DNA of 64,000 bases from Bacteroides_E sp964528875 (GTDB taxonomy: Bacteria > Bacteroidota > Bacteroidia > Bacteroidales > Bacteroidaceae), in NCBI GenBank assembly GCA_964528875.1, contig CAZGUI010000001.1:65789-129788 (forward strand). Direction: 5' to 3'. This document shows, piece by piece, positions 44,144 through 53,360 of the stretch. The notes beneath the pieces are model-generated. The model saw nothing but the letters and a program-made list of their open reading frames with translations, did no database searches and was not told the origin of the DNA. Each line of letters begins with the position of its first letter. The stretch's first letter is position 1. A program made the position numbers and the translations under genes.

Positions 44144-45624
44144 TATGTTATGCTTTTGCGTAGTCGTGCTACAGGGATATTTAATTGTTGTCTATATTTA
44201 GCAACCGTTCTTCGGGCAATAGGGTATCCTTGTTGATTGAGTAAATCGGTCAAAACATCATCGGTCAAAGGAGCTTGTTTGTTTTCTTCATCTACACATT
44301 TTTGAAGAGCTGCTTTTATCTCACGTACAGACATTTCTTCTCCATCTTTGGTTGTGTAAGCATCGTTAAAGAAAAATTTCAAAGAGAAAATACCATGATT
44401 GGTCTGTACATATTTGCTGTTGCTTACACGAGATATTGTAGAGATATCATAGCCTGTTTGCTCTGCTATGTCTTTCAATATCATTGGGCGTAATTGGGCT
44501 TCGTCACCACTATAGAAAAAAGGTTTTTGCCATTCAACAATGGCTTTCATTGTCGCCATTAATGTTTCTTGCCTTTGTTTTATTGCATTAATGAATCCTT
44601 GTGCAGAATCCATTTTTTGTTTCATAAACAACATGGCATCCTTAGACTCTTGACTTTGATTCTTCTTGTTGTGAAGATGCTCGTTGGCTAAATTTTTGAA
44701 ACTTTGGCTAACCCTTAACTGTGGTGTGTTTCTATTATTTAAGGTGATGTTTATACTCCCTTCATCATAAACCTCAACAATAAAATCCGGAGTAATGGAT
44801 TGATTATTTGTTCCAATGGTTTCTCCTAAAGCTGCTCCAGGTCGAGGATTGAGTTTCGTAACCTCTTTGACAATTTCATCTAAGTCGGATTTGCTCCATC
44901 CGGTTTGTTCTATGATTTTGCTCCAGTGTTTTTTTGTGAATTCTTCATAGAATGAAGAGATAAGAAGTTGTTTTTTCTCCTTGCAAGAAGAATTTTCACC
45001 CCTATTGATTTGTATTAAAAGACACTCTTTTAAGTCACGTGCACCTACTCCTGGAGGGTCAAAAGTTTGGATGATTTGTAATATTTCCTCTAGCTCTTCT
45101 TCAGAAGTGTCTATATTGGCATAAATAGCTAACTCTTCGTTGATGTGACTCAAAGGTTTTCTCAATAGTCCGTCATCGTCTAAAGAACCGATGAGATATT
45201 CCCCTATTTTGCGTTGGTGCTCAGTTATTTTTTGCTCTCCCAGTTGCACCTGAAGAACTTCATAAAAAGAAGTACTGTCGGCAAAAGGAATCTCTTCTAA
45301 CGGATCGGAATAAATCTGTTTGGTTTCTTTGAGTTTATAGTCTGGAACATCATCTTCCGTTAAGTAATCTTTCAGGACATCGTATTCAATGTTCTCACTA
45401 TTATCTGTTGAGTCATTCTCTTCTAATTGATCATCACTATTTGTTTCTTCTCTACCTTCTTCCAATGCTGGGTTTTCCAGCAATTCAGCTCGTACACGTT
45501 CTTCAAGTTCAAGAGTCGGTAGCTCTATAAGCTTAACCAACATAATCTGTTGAGGCGACAAAGTTTGAATCTGTCGCTGAATTTGAGTCTGTGTTTGACG
45601 TGAGGTTTGTTTCATACAATGCAA
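44143..45624 (-). CDS. rpoN: RNA polymerase sigma-54 factor
   Basis: Encodes 493 residues. The N-terminal activator-interacting region I is Gln-rich (QTQIQRQIQTLSPQQIMLVKL), an acidic region II follows (about 50-110), then the core-binding domain and the C-terminal RpoN box ARRTVAKYR (about 472-480). It directs polymerase to -24/-12 promoters together with AAA+ activators, none of which is in the window. The true start may be the Met at residue 4. First gene of the operon with PAP2, gcvH, purE and ispG. Confidence 0.97.
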   Translation of the reverse strand: MHCMKQTSRQTQTQIQRQIQTLSPQQIMLVKLIELPTLELEERVRAELLENPALEEGREETNSDDQLEENDSTDNSENIEYDVLKDYLTEDDVPDYKLKETKQIYSDPLEEIPFADSTSFYEVLQVQLGEQKITEHQRKIGEYLIGSLDDDGLLRKPLSHINEELAIYANIDTSEEELEEILQIIQTFDPPGVGARDLKECLLIQINRGENSSCKEKKQLLISSFYEEFTKKHWSKIIEQTGWSKSDLDEIVKEVTKLNPRPGAALGETIGTNNQSITPDFIVEVYDEGSINITLNNRNTPQLRVSQSFKNLANEHLHNKKNQSQESKDAMLFMKQKMDSAQGFINAIKQRQETLMATMKAIVEWQKPFFYSGDEAQLRPMILKDIAEQTGYDISTISRVSNSKYVQTNHGIFSLKFFFNDAYTTKDGEEMSVREIKAALQKCVDEENKQAPLTDDVLTDLLNQQGYPIARRTVAKYRQQLNIPVARLRKSIT

Positions 45625-45653
45625 TAATCAATCAATTACTTATGGCTTCTGTA

Positions 45654-45661
45654 CAAAAATA
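45654..45661 (-). promoter_or_regulatory. -7 element of the rpoN operon
   Basis: The minus strand reads TATTTTTG, 30 bases before the rpoN start and matching TAnnTTTG. The -33 region is poor. Confidence 0.5.
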
Positions 45662-45857
45662 GTGAATTGTTTATTAACTAAAAGCCTTTATGAGTGAAAG
45701 ATAATTACCTAAGCTAAGGATTTATTCAGATACTTGAAGTAAGTAAGATTGCTATTTAGAGGAAAGAGGGGAGATAAACTCTTACCAAAGCATAGAATAT
45801 AATCCAAATGGATGTATACTCTAGATCAAAAACCTCTTTACTCTCTCTTTTTTTAGT

Positions 45858-45865
45858 TAGTTTTG
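45858..45865 (+). promoter_or_regulatory. -7 element of priA, possibly leaderless
   Basis: TAGTTTTG matches TAnnTTTG and ends 7 bases before the priA ATG at 45873, so transcription could begin at or next to the start codon. Confidence 0.45.
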
Positions 45866-45872
45866 TACATCA

Positions 45873-48332
45873 ATGAATAAGTATGTAGATGTTATATTAC
45901 CCTTGCCTTTGGCTCAGAAATTTACCTATGTTCTGCCGGAGGAATATGCCAGTCAGGTTTCGGTTGGATCAAGGGTTGTTGTTCCCTTTGGGAAAAAGAA
46001 ATATTATACGGGGCTTGTTGTAGATTCATATAACACCTATGAGGGGCCTTTTAAGTTAAAATCAATTCATTTGGTTTTAGACCTTCAGCCCATTGTTTTG
46101 CCCTATCAAATTGAGCTGTGGAAATGGATTTCATCATACTATATGTGTGCTATTGGTGATGTTTATAAAGCCGCTTTACCTTCGGGGTTAAAGATTGAAA
46201 GTGAAACATGGCTAGAACTGGATACAGATTATGTTGAGGAAGAACCTTTATCTTTTGATGAAAACAAATTGTTAGATTTGTTGATTCAAGAACCAAAACA
46301 ACGTATAAGTAAAATAGAAAATCAGTGGAAGTTACCTCATCTTTTTCGGGTTGTCGAGCAGTTAATTAGTAAAAAGGCCATTCGTTTACGTGAGGAGCTT
46401 CAATACAATTATCGTCCTAAAAAAGAAACATATGTTGTTTTAAGTGGTGTCTGGCATGACGAATCTCAACTGAAACTTTTAATGAGTGAGTTAAAGGGTG
46501 CTCCTAAGCAATTGGAGCTGCTGATGAAATATGTAGAGTTATCAAAATTGTTTCAACAGGAAAAACCGAATGGTGTCTCTCGCAAACATCTGCTAGAATC
46601 TACTCAAATATCATCTTCTGTATGTAAAGCATTGGTCGATAAAGAGATCTTTTTTTTACAGAAAGTAGAAGTAGGTAGATTAGCAGAAGAGAACAAAGAG
46701 GTTGAGGCTTTTCATGCTCTAAATGCTTTTCAACAACAAGCTTTTAATCAGATAGAAGATGAACTGAAAGAAAAAGAGGTTTGTTTACTACATGGAGTAA
46801 CATCCAGTGGGAAGACTGAAATATACATCCATCTCATTCAAAAAATGTTAAAAGAGGGTAAGCAGGTGCTTTATCTGTTGCCGGAAATAGCTTTAACCAC
46901 ACAAATCACACATCGACTACAACGTGTGTTTGGTAGTCAACTAGGTGTTTATCACTCTAAATGTTCGGATACCGAACGAGTAGAAATATGGAAGAAACAG
47001 CTTTCCAATGATCCTTATCAAGTGATTTTAGGTGTTCGGTCGTCAATCTTTCTTCCATTCCGGAATCTAGGCTTGATTATTATTGATGAAGAACATGAAA
47101 CAACCTATAAACAACAAGACCCGGCTCCTCGTTATCATGCTCGAAATACGGCACTGGTTCTAGCAGCTATGCTAAAGGTTAAGACAGTGTTAGGTACAGC
47201 TACACCGGCTATAGAGACATGGTATAATGCAATTTCAGGGAAATATGGTTTGGTTGAGTTGAATGAGCGTTATAAAGAAATTCAACTGCCCGAAATTGTA
47301 CCGGTTGACATTTATGAATTACATCGTAAGAAAAGAATGGTGGGGCAGTTTTCCCCTCTTTTGCTGTCTGAAATAGACGAGGCATTACAAAATAAAGAGC
47401 AAGTTATTCTGTTTCAAAACCGCAGAGGATTTGCGCCCATGTTGGAGTGTAAAACCTGTGGTTGGGTTCCCAAATGTGAACATTGTGATGTCAGTTTGAC
47501 CTATCACAAAGGTATGCGTCAGCTGGCTTGTCATTATTGTGGTTCGGTGTATTCCATTCCCACTATTTGTCCCGCTTGTGAAGAAAAAGATCTTCGTTAC
47601 AAAGGTTTTGGTACAGAAAAAGTGGAAGATGATATTCGGAAGCTTTTCCCTGATGTGTCTGTGGCTCGTATGGATTTAGATACTACTCGCAATAAAAATG
47701 CCTATGAACAGATTATATCTGACTTTGAGCAAGGTAAAACACAAATATTAATCGGTACCCAAATGGTGTCTAAGGGGTTAGATTTTGACCATGTACGCGT
47801 AGTTGGCATTTTAAATGCTGATACTCTGTTGAACTATCCGGATTTTAGATCGTACGAAAGGGCGTTTCAATTGATGGCACAAGTGGCAGGAAGAGCAGGG
47901 CGAAAAGGAAAAAGAGGACGAGTCATTCTTCAGACACGTAACATAGAGCATCCCATTATTCATCAGGTGATGGAAAATAATTACCAAGCCATGGTAAACG
48001 ATCAACTTGCTGAGCGTAAGATGTTTCACTATCCTCCCTATTATCGTTTAATCTACGTTTTCTTACGTCATCAAAATGAGCAATTGCTAAAGAAGATGTC
48101 TCAACGATTTGCCTTTGAGTTAAATCAAACCTTTGGATCACGTGTATTGGGACCTAGTGAACCTCCTGTGGCACGTGTGCAACGGTTATATATTCAGCAA
48201 ATTGTCTTAAAAATTGAAAATGAAGCTTCTATTAAGGAGGCTATGCATTTACTTCATCAAATAGAAGGAAGACTACTTAAAGAGCCTCTTTTTCGTTCCA
48301 TTCAGATTCATTACGATGTTGATCCTATGTAA
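45873..48332 (+). CDS. priA: Primosomal replication protein N' (helicase PriA)
   Basis: Encodes 819 residues. The N-terminal DNA-binding domain starts YVDVILPLPLAQKFTYVLP. The helicase has Walker A GVTSSGKTE (about residues 309-317), the DEEH box, and zinc-binding cysteines (CKTCGWVPKCEHCDVSL, then CHYCG and CPAC). It restarts stalled replication forks by loading the replisome. Monocistronic; converges with the EptA-like gene with only 4 bases between the stops. Confidence 0.97.
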   Translation: MNKYVDVILPLPLAQKFTYVLPEEYASQVSVGSRVVVPFGKKKYYTGLVVDSYNTYEGPFKLKSIHLVLDLQPIVLPYQIELWKWISSYYMCAIGDVYKAALPSGLKIESETWLELDTDYVEEEPLSFDENKLLDLLIQEPKQRISKIENQWKLPHLFRVVEQLISKKAIRLREELQYNYRPKKETYVVLSGVWHDESQLKLLMSELKGAPKQLELLMKYVELSKLFQQEKPNGVSRKHLLESTQISSSVCKALVDKEIFFLQKVEVGRLAEENKEVEAFHALNAFQQQAFNQIEDELKEKEVCLLHGVTSSGKTEIYIHLIQKMLKEGKQVLYLLPEIALTTQITHRLQRVFGSQLGVYHSKCSDTERVEIWKKQLSNDPYQVILGVRSSIFLPFRNLGLIIIDEEHETTYKQQDPAPRYHARNTALVLAAMLKVKTVLGTATPAIETWYNAISGKYGLVELNERYKEIQLPEIVPVDIYELHRKKRMVGQFSPLLLSEIDEALQNKEQVILFQNRRGFAPMLECKTCGWVPKCEHCDVSLTYHKGMRQLACHYCGSVYSIPTICPACEEKDLRYKGFGTEKVEDDIRKLFPDVSVARMDLDTTRNKNAYEQIISDFEQGKTQILIGTQMVSKGLDFDHVRVVGILNADTLLNYPDFRSYERAFQLMAQVAGRAGRKGKRGRVILQTRNIEHPIIHQVMENNYQAMVNDQLAERKMFHYPPYYRLIYVFLRHQNEQLLKKMSQRFAFELNQTFGSRVLGPSEPPVARVQRLYIQQIVLKIENEASIKEAMHLLHQIEGRLLKEPLFRSIQIHYDVDPM

Positions 48333-48336
48333 TAAA

Positions 48337-49896
48337 TTAAAAGACTTTGTTGTTTTTCAATTCATCGAAGGTTATTATTTCGTTGTCGAAGTTTAAAATT
48401 TTTTGATCGTTGGGATAATCTGCAGCACTAATGAATTTTGCTGTATGGGTTTTCTCTTGAAGTTCAATACCCATTAACTCGGCCATTAAAAAAAGAAAAT
48501 CATTACTATATCTAGGAGCCGTAAACTTTTGACTCTCTTTTATATCATCTCCCCAAATCAGTAGAGGGACGTTATAGCACTCTTTGTATTGATCACTATG
48601 TCTGATGCAGTAGTCACTATTCATCTTATCTTTTACCATAGATAACCCATGATCAGAGAAATAGACCAAAGAAAAAGATTTTCCTGAATTTTTTAATTGT
48701 TCATAAACTTTTCCTAACAGATAATCTGTGTTTTTTACTGTCTGAACATAATGAGAAAGCTGTTCTGTTTGATAAAATGTATCGTAATGATTATTTGTTC
48801 TATCAGATACTTTGGGGTGAGACCCCATAAGGTGCAAAACAATAAGTTGAGGACCGTTTTCATTTTTAACAGCATCTCTATAAGATTTTAAGAGTAAGGT
48901 ATCGGGAAAGTTTTCATTGAAAAACTCTCCTTTCTTTAGAAAAACATTGGTTTCAGCTAATCGACCAATAACAGATATTGGATTATCACATCTACCTACA
49001 GCTCCTTGGTTGGATATCCAATAAGAGTGTATATGAGCTTGATCAGCTAAGGAAATGATGTTTTTATATTTATTATAATTACTTATTTGTTTTGAGAAGC
49101 ATAATGCTCTAGTTAAAGAAGTTACTGTGGACGATCCTATCGAAATATAATTCTCGAATGCTATATGTGGTGAAGAGGAAGCAAAAGGTGTGTTATTAAG
49201 AGGAAATCCATAGCAATTCATGAAGTCTTTCCTGGAACTTTCTCCTACTACTACAACATATATTTCTTTTGTAAGATTTACTTTTTGTATTTCCCATCCC
49301 TGTGTATCCTCATGATTCAATATCTCTTCTTTTTCTTCAATCTGCCCATTGAATGAATGATATTTGTATGCTAGTGTAGCAGAAGGATAAAATGAATTTC
49401 GGAGTATAGGTGATGTTGTTTTTTCATTGATACCATATTTTACAAACCCATAAACATCCTTTGCTCCTAGAAGTAATAGTCCTAGCAAAATAGCATAAGT
49501 TGCCTTTTTAGGGATTTTTTCAAAATTTAATCTGGCAATAAAAAAGGAAACTATAATGAATAGAAGAGCTATAAAATAGTAGAAGAGAGGAATTCCCTGC
49601 ATGTATTCTATGCTCTCTGTGTTATTGGTATACTTTAGAGCTATGACGCTATTGTAACTTATTGGACCTGAATATAATCGGTTAGGCAAATAAAGTACCA
49701 ACATCACAACATTGGGGATGACGTATATGTAAAACAGTTTTTTTGAAAACTGTAATAAAACTAAGGATATGAGTATGCCAATAAGAGCTCTTTCGTGAAA
49801 GGCATCCCTTAAGATCCAATCAATGAAAAATAAGAAAGAGATTAAAATTAGATATTTAAGAAAGTTAGGGAGTTTTTTCTTAATCAAATTGGTCAT
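48337..49896 (-). CDS. EptA-like phosphoethanolamine transferase (sulfatase fold)
   Basis: Encodes 519 residues. Five N-terminal membrane helices (about 15-165) are followed by a periplasmic alkaline-phosphatase/sulfatase-type domain. Metal and nucleophile residues are Glu in VVVGESSRKDF, the Thr within SSTVTSLTRA, and the DHG of YFSDHGLS. Members move phosphoethanolamine from phosphatidylethanolamine to lipid A or the LPS core. The start overlaps the manC end by 17 bases, so the two are one operon. Confidence 0.88.
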   Translation of the reverse strand: MTNLIKKKLPNFLKYLILISFLFFIDWILRDAFHERALIGILISLVLLQFSKKLFYIYVIPNVVMLVLYLPNRLYSGPISYNSVIALKYTNNTESIEYMQGIPLFYYFIALLFIIVSFFIARLNFEKIPKKATYAILLGLLLLGAKDVYGFVKYGINEKTTSPILRNSFYPSATLAYKYHSFNGQIEEKEEILNHEDTQGWEIQKVNLTKEIYVVVVGESSRKDFMNCYGFPLNNTPFASSSPHIAFENYISIGSSTVTSLTRALCFSKQISNYNKYKNIISLADQAHIHSYWISNQGAVGRCDNPISVIGRLAETNVFLKKGEFFNENFPDTLLLKSYRDAVKNENGPQLIVLHLMGSHPKVSDRTNNHYDTFYQTEQLSHYVQTVKNTDYLLGKVYEQLKNSGKSFSLVYFSDHGLSMVKDKMNSDYCIRHSDQYKECYNVPLLIWGDDIKESQKFTAPRYSNDFLFLMAELMGIELQEKTHTAKFISAADYPNDQKILNFDNEIITFDELKNNKVF

Positions 49897-50956
49897 TGTA
49901 TTTTACTTTCACATCATTGACGAACTTTCGGATGGTTTGTTCTTCATCCTTTTTACAAATCATAAGGATGTCTCCATCTTGGGTAACAATATACCCATCT
50001 AGTCCATCAACAACGGCAAGTTTACCTTTAGGTAAAGAAATGATGTTGTTATTACTGTTATATATAATCGTTTCACCCTCTAATATTACATTTCCCGATT
50101 CATCTTTTTCTGATAAATCATATAATGATCCCCAGGTTCCTAAGTCGGACCAACCAAAATCGCCTAACATAACATAAACATTATCGGCTTTTTCCATTAA
50201 TCCAAAGTCAATAGATATATTGGGGCAGAGAGGGAAAGCTTCATTGATAAAACTTTGCTCTTGTTCTGTGTTGTATTTATCGCTTTTCAATTTAATTGCG
50301 ATATCCGGAAGGTGTTTATTAATTGATTTCTTTATGGATTGAACATTCCATAAAAAAAGCCCGGAGTTCCAATAAAACTCACCACTGTCAACAAATACTT
50401 TTGCTAATTCCAACTCTGGCTTTTCTGTAAATGTTTTAACTTTATAAAGAGAGTCAGACACTTTATCTTCTACTTGAATGTATCCATAGCCTGTTTCCGG
50501 GCGATTCGGTTTAATTCCAAGAGTTAAGAGATGATCATTTTGAGCAACAAAATCTAATCCTTTACGAAGAACTTCAAGGAAGTTTTCTTCATTGAGAATT
50601 AAATGGTCAGAAGGAGCCACAACGATATTAGCATCGGGGTTTTTAGCAATAATGTGGTAAGAAGCCCAAGCTATGCAGGGAGCAGTGTTCCTGCGAGTGG
50701 GTTCTAACAGTATTTGTGAAGAAGCTAACTCTGGAAGTTGCTTTTTTACCAGATCGTCATATTTGCTGTTGGTAACAATGATAATGTTTTCAACAGGAAT
50801 TATTTTTTTGAATCGATCAAAAGTTTGCTGCAATAATGAACGTCCTGTTCCAAAAAAATCAAGAAATTGTTTGGGTCTTGAGGTGCGACTAATGGGCCAA
50901 AAACGGCTACCAATTCCTCCACTCATGATGACACAGTAGTTATTTTTTCTGTCCAT
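49880..50956 (-). CDS. manC: Mannose-1-phosphate guanylyltransferase
   Basis: Encodes 358 residues. The nucleotidyltransferase start motif is GGIGSRFWPISRTSRPKQF. FTEKPE and NSGLFLWN are typical of mannose-1-phosphate guanylyltransferases. It makes GDP-mannose from mannose 1-phosphate and GTP. The phosphomannose isomerase domain of the longer bifunctional type is absent. It would supply mannose for the glycosyltransferases nearby. Confidence 0.94.
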   Translation of the reverse strand: MDRKNNYCVIMSGGIGSRFWPISRTSRPKQFLDFFGTGRSLLQQTFDRFKKIIPVENIIIVTNSKYDDLVKKQLPELASSQILLEPTRRNTAPCIAWASYHIIAKNPDANIVVAPSDHLILNEENFLEVLRKGLDFVAQNDHLLTLGIKPNRPETGYGYIQVEDKVSDSLYKVKTFTEKPELELAKVFVDSGEFYWNSGLFLWNVQSIKKSINKHLPDIAIKLKSDKYNTEQEQSFINEAFPLCPNISIDFGLMEKADNVYVMLGDFGWSDLGTWGSLYDLSEKDESGNVILEGETIIYNSNNNIISLPKGKLAVVDGLDGYIVTQDGDILMICKKDEEQTIRKFVNDVKVKYNDQFD

Positions 50957-50983
50957 AGTTTCCTTGTTTAGTTGAATACTTTA

Positions 50984-51061
50984 CAAAAGTACAACTATTT
51001 TGCAAAACGCTAAAGATATTAAGGGTTTGATATATATAATTAATACTAATACGTATCTTTG
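50984..51061. promoter_or_regulatory. Divergent promoters of manC and the GT8 gene
   Basis: The minus strand has TACTTTTG at 50984-50991 toward manC. The plus strand has TATCTTTG at 51054-51061 toward the GT8 gene, with TTTG at 51026-51029 (spacing 24, slightly long). Confidence 0.5.
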
Positions 51062-51084
51062 TTTAAGTCTTAAATATTTTACTT

Positions 51085-51990
51085 ATGGATGTTGTGTGCA
51101 CTTTAGATGATAATTATTTAATCCCAACGGGAGTTCTTTTAACCTCATTGTGCGAAAATAATATTGGAGAAGATATAACGGTTTATATTGTAGCTTACCA
51201 ATTAAAAAAAGAAACTATTTCTTCACTAGAAAACATTGTCAAAGGTAACTACAGCCAGAAGATTGAATTTTACTATTCTTCTTTTGAAGAAGTCTTGGGA
51301 AAGTTTAATTTGGGAAATCCCGAAGGGCACCTTAGTCTAGCTGCTTTTTTTAGGTTGTTTTTGGCTACTATATTACCTCAAGATACCCATAAAGTACTTT
51401 ATTTAGATGGTGATATGATTGTAAGGAGAAACATTTCAGATTTATGGAATACAGATATTGAAGATTATGCTTTAGGTGGTGTGGAAGATGAATCAGTAGA
51501 GCGATTCATAGAAAAAGATTTATTTACATTGTTGGGGTTTGATGAAAAATATCTCTATTTTAATTCCGGTGTTCTTCTTATTAATCTTGATTATTGGAGA
51601 CAAAATAATGTAGAGAATCGTTTGATACAATATGCGAAAAAACATAAATATCAATTGCCAAATAATGATCAAGACTTGCTTAACGCTGTTCTTTATAATG
51701 AGAAAAAACTTCTCTCTTTAACTTATAATTTAAGTGATAACTTCTATAGGCGAAAGAGGAATAGTAGACCCACAATATGGCAAGAAACAGATTCTTTTTT
51801 GTCTGATCCACACATTGTGCATTTTACTGGAGCAAAAAAACCTTGGTTGCCTTCGTGTGTACATCCAATGCAGAAAGAGTATTTTAAATATTTAGATAAA
51901 ACAGAATGGAAAGGGAAAAGACCCAGAATCAATATATTAAAGAAAGGCCTTAACTTTTTCCGAAAAGCTGTAAAGTATAGAAAGGTGTGA
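51085..51990 (+). CDS. Glycosyltransferase family 8 protein
   Basis: Encodes 301 residues. The GT8 signs are the start DVVCTLDDNYLIPTGVLLTSL, the D-x-D metal site in YLDGDMIVRRN (about residues 110-112), FNSGVLLINLDYWR, and the C-terminal HFTGAKKPW. GT8 enzymes in LPS loci add glucose or galactose from UDP-sugars to the core. It is the only plus-strand gene of the cluster and has its own promoter. Confidence 0.92.
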   Translation: MDVVCTLDDNYLIPTGVLLTSLCENNIGEDITVYIVAYQLKKETISSLENIVKGNYSQKIEFYYSSFEEVLGKFNLGNPEGHLSLAAFFRLFLATILPQDTHKVLYLDGDMIVRRNISDLWNTDIEDYALGGVEDESVERFIEKDLFTLLGFDEKYLYFNSGVLLINLDYWRQNNVENRLIQYAKKHKYQLPNNDQDLLNAVLYNEKKLLSLTYNLSDNFYRRKRNSRPTIWQETDSFLSDPHIVHFTGAKKPWLPSCVHPMQKEYFKYLDKTEWKGKRPRINILKKGLNFFRKAVKYRKV

Positions 51991-52058
51991 AGATTATACG
52001 TATTTGATTGCACTCAACTTTTTTCCACCTATAGAGAAAGGTAAGATTCTTTTGTTTT

Positions 52059-52898
52059 TTAGTCTTGTGTAGGAGTTTTTGAAGGTTGTTGAAGGCCAAA
52101 TTTGGTGAATTTCTTACGTTCTTTACAAGTCTCTTTTCTTATTTTGAAGTTTTTATTCCAATCTTCTTCTGTTACATAGCCTCGTTCATGTTCTAAGTGA
52201 ATACAAATAGCAGAATATCTTATTTGTTTGCTTTTAATTCCATTATTAAATAAACGTTCACCTAGCTCCCTATCTTCTCCTCCATATTTCATGCGCTCAT
52301 CAAACCCCCTCACTAAGAGTATGTCTTTTTTCCAACCTGATGCGTTATGCCCATTCCACGAAGCATTTGTTGGAGTTATGAAGTTCATAAAAGAAATATA
52401 TTTTGTAGTTTTAATACTTAGCTTTAAATCTTTTAAGAGTCTACGTTTCTGTCCTAAACTTCTTAAATGGGGAATAGAAAAACATTGTTGCTGTTGTATC
52501 TCTTCAATAGTTATTTTATGAGATACTTCCATATCAAGTCTATACATACCACCTGATAAAAAGTATCCAGGTTCATGAAAGTCAAAGTGTGTTTGTAAAA
52601 AATCGGCTCTGGGGATGCAATCACCATCACTAAAAACCAAATAGTTTCCCGAAGAATAAAGGATTGCTTTATTTAAGATGGTGCACTTTCTAAACCCTTC
52701 GTCAGGATGCCAGATATGCTTTATAGGGTAAGATACTGTATTCTTTATCTGTTCAATCAAAAGTTCCGTTTCTTTATCTGAACCATCGTCGGCAATAATC
52801 AACTCAAAGTCTTTATAGGTTTGAAGATCATACCCATAAAGAACTTTTTTCAACCACTTTGGTTGATTGTAGGTCGATATAATGACAGATAAATACAT
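52059..52898 (-). CDS. Glycosyltransferase family 2 protein
   Basis: Encodes 279 residues. The GT-A fold starts VIISTYNQPKWLKKVL, with IADDGSD (about 35-41) and D-x-D in FSDGDCIPR (about 90-98). A C-terminal segment (YGGEDRELGERLFNNG) matches the galactosyltransferase-type acceptor domain. It is a paralogue of the GT2 gene at 54599-55405, sharing GFRK-x2-ILNKA. A decayed fragment of the acyl-CoA ligase gene lies just upstream. Confidence 0.9.
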   Translation of the reverse strand: MYLSVIISTYNQPKWLKKVLYGYDLQTYKDFELIIADDGSDKETELLIEQIKNTVSYPIKHIWHPDEGFRKCTILNKAILYSSGNYLVFSDGDCIPRADFLQTHFDFHEPGYFLSGGMYRLDMEVSHKITIEEIQQQQCFSIPHLRSLGQKRRLLKDLKLSIKTTKYISFMNFITPTNASWNGHNASGWKKDILLVRGFDERMKYGGEDRELGERLFNNGIKSKQIRYSAICIHLEHERGYVTEEDWNKNFKIRKETCKERKKFTKFGLQQPSKTPTQD

Positions 52899-52935
52899 AT
52901 ATACAAATATAAAAATAAATAGTTATAAGACTTAT

Positions 52936-53001
52936 CTAAAAGTCAAAACTATTAGATGATTTCTATGTTGTTTTTTGGTAATATTCTAGTGAAATATCTT
53001 C
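52936..53001 (-). pseudogene. Decayed copy of the acyl-CoA ligase 3' end
   Basis: 52948-52969 is identical over 22 bases to 58727-58748, which covers the stop codon and last codons of the intact ligase. Similarity continues with gaps and mismatches to about 53001 (compare AATATTCTA in both). A net one-base loss puts the codons for the terminal N-I-E-I-I out of frame with the rest. It lies in the same orientation as the intact gene, with the 53.4-58.5 kb glycan genes between the two. Confidence 0.7.
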
Positions 53002-53360
53002 TTTAATGAATCTTGAATATTATCGCTAATTTGCATTTAATTGAAATGCTTAATTCAATGTTCCTTTCATGGAACAGGTTTTGTGTTTTGGACTAGGTGT
53101 AATAGTTATACAATAGCATTTCTAGAATATTTAATTTGATTCATATAATTACTAAATAGAGCTCTGCTTATCCAACAGTTAAAAGTAGCGATGAATCTAA
53201 CACAAGAGATATAATTTTTTTGATGAAAATATTACAAAGCCTTTCTTTAAGCACAAGTTTATTGTCTGTGTATAGATGAGTAAAATGTTTACTTGGAGTT
53301 TTGAGAGTTAAAACGCTAAGAGGTTATTATAATAGTGGCGCTCATTATCCAGAGGAGTCA
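53002..53360. other. Gene-free segment before the GT4 gene stop
   Basis: No ORF of note. A short inverted repeat TGTTCC-N6-GGAACA is at 53059-53076. The rest is AT-rich, with no convincing terminator near the GT4 stop. Confidence 0.5.

Noticed and set aside
53059..53076. TGTTCC-N6-GGAACA as a terminator of the GT4 operon
   Set aside because: Stem is only 6 bp with no U-run on the minus strand and it lies 285 bases from the stop.
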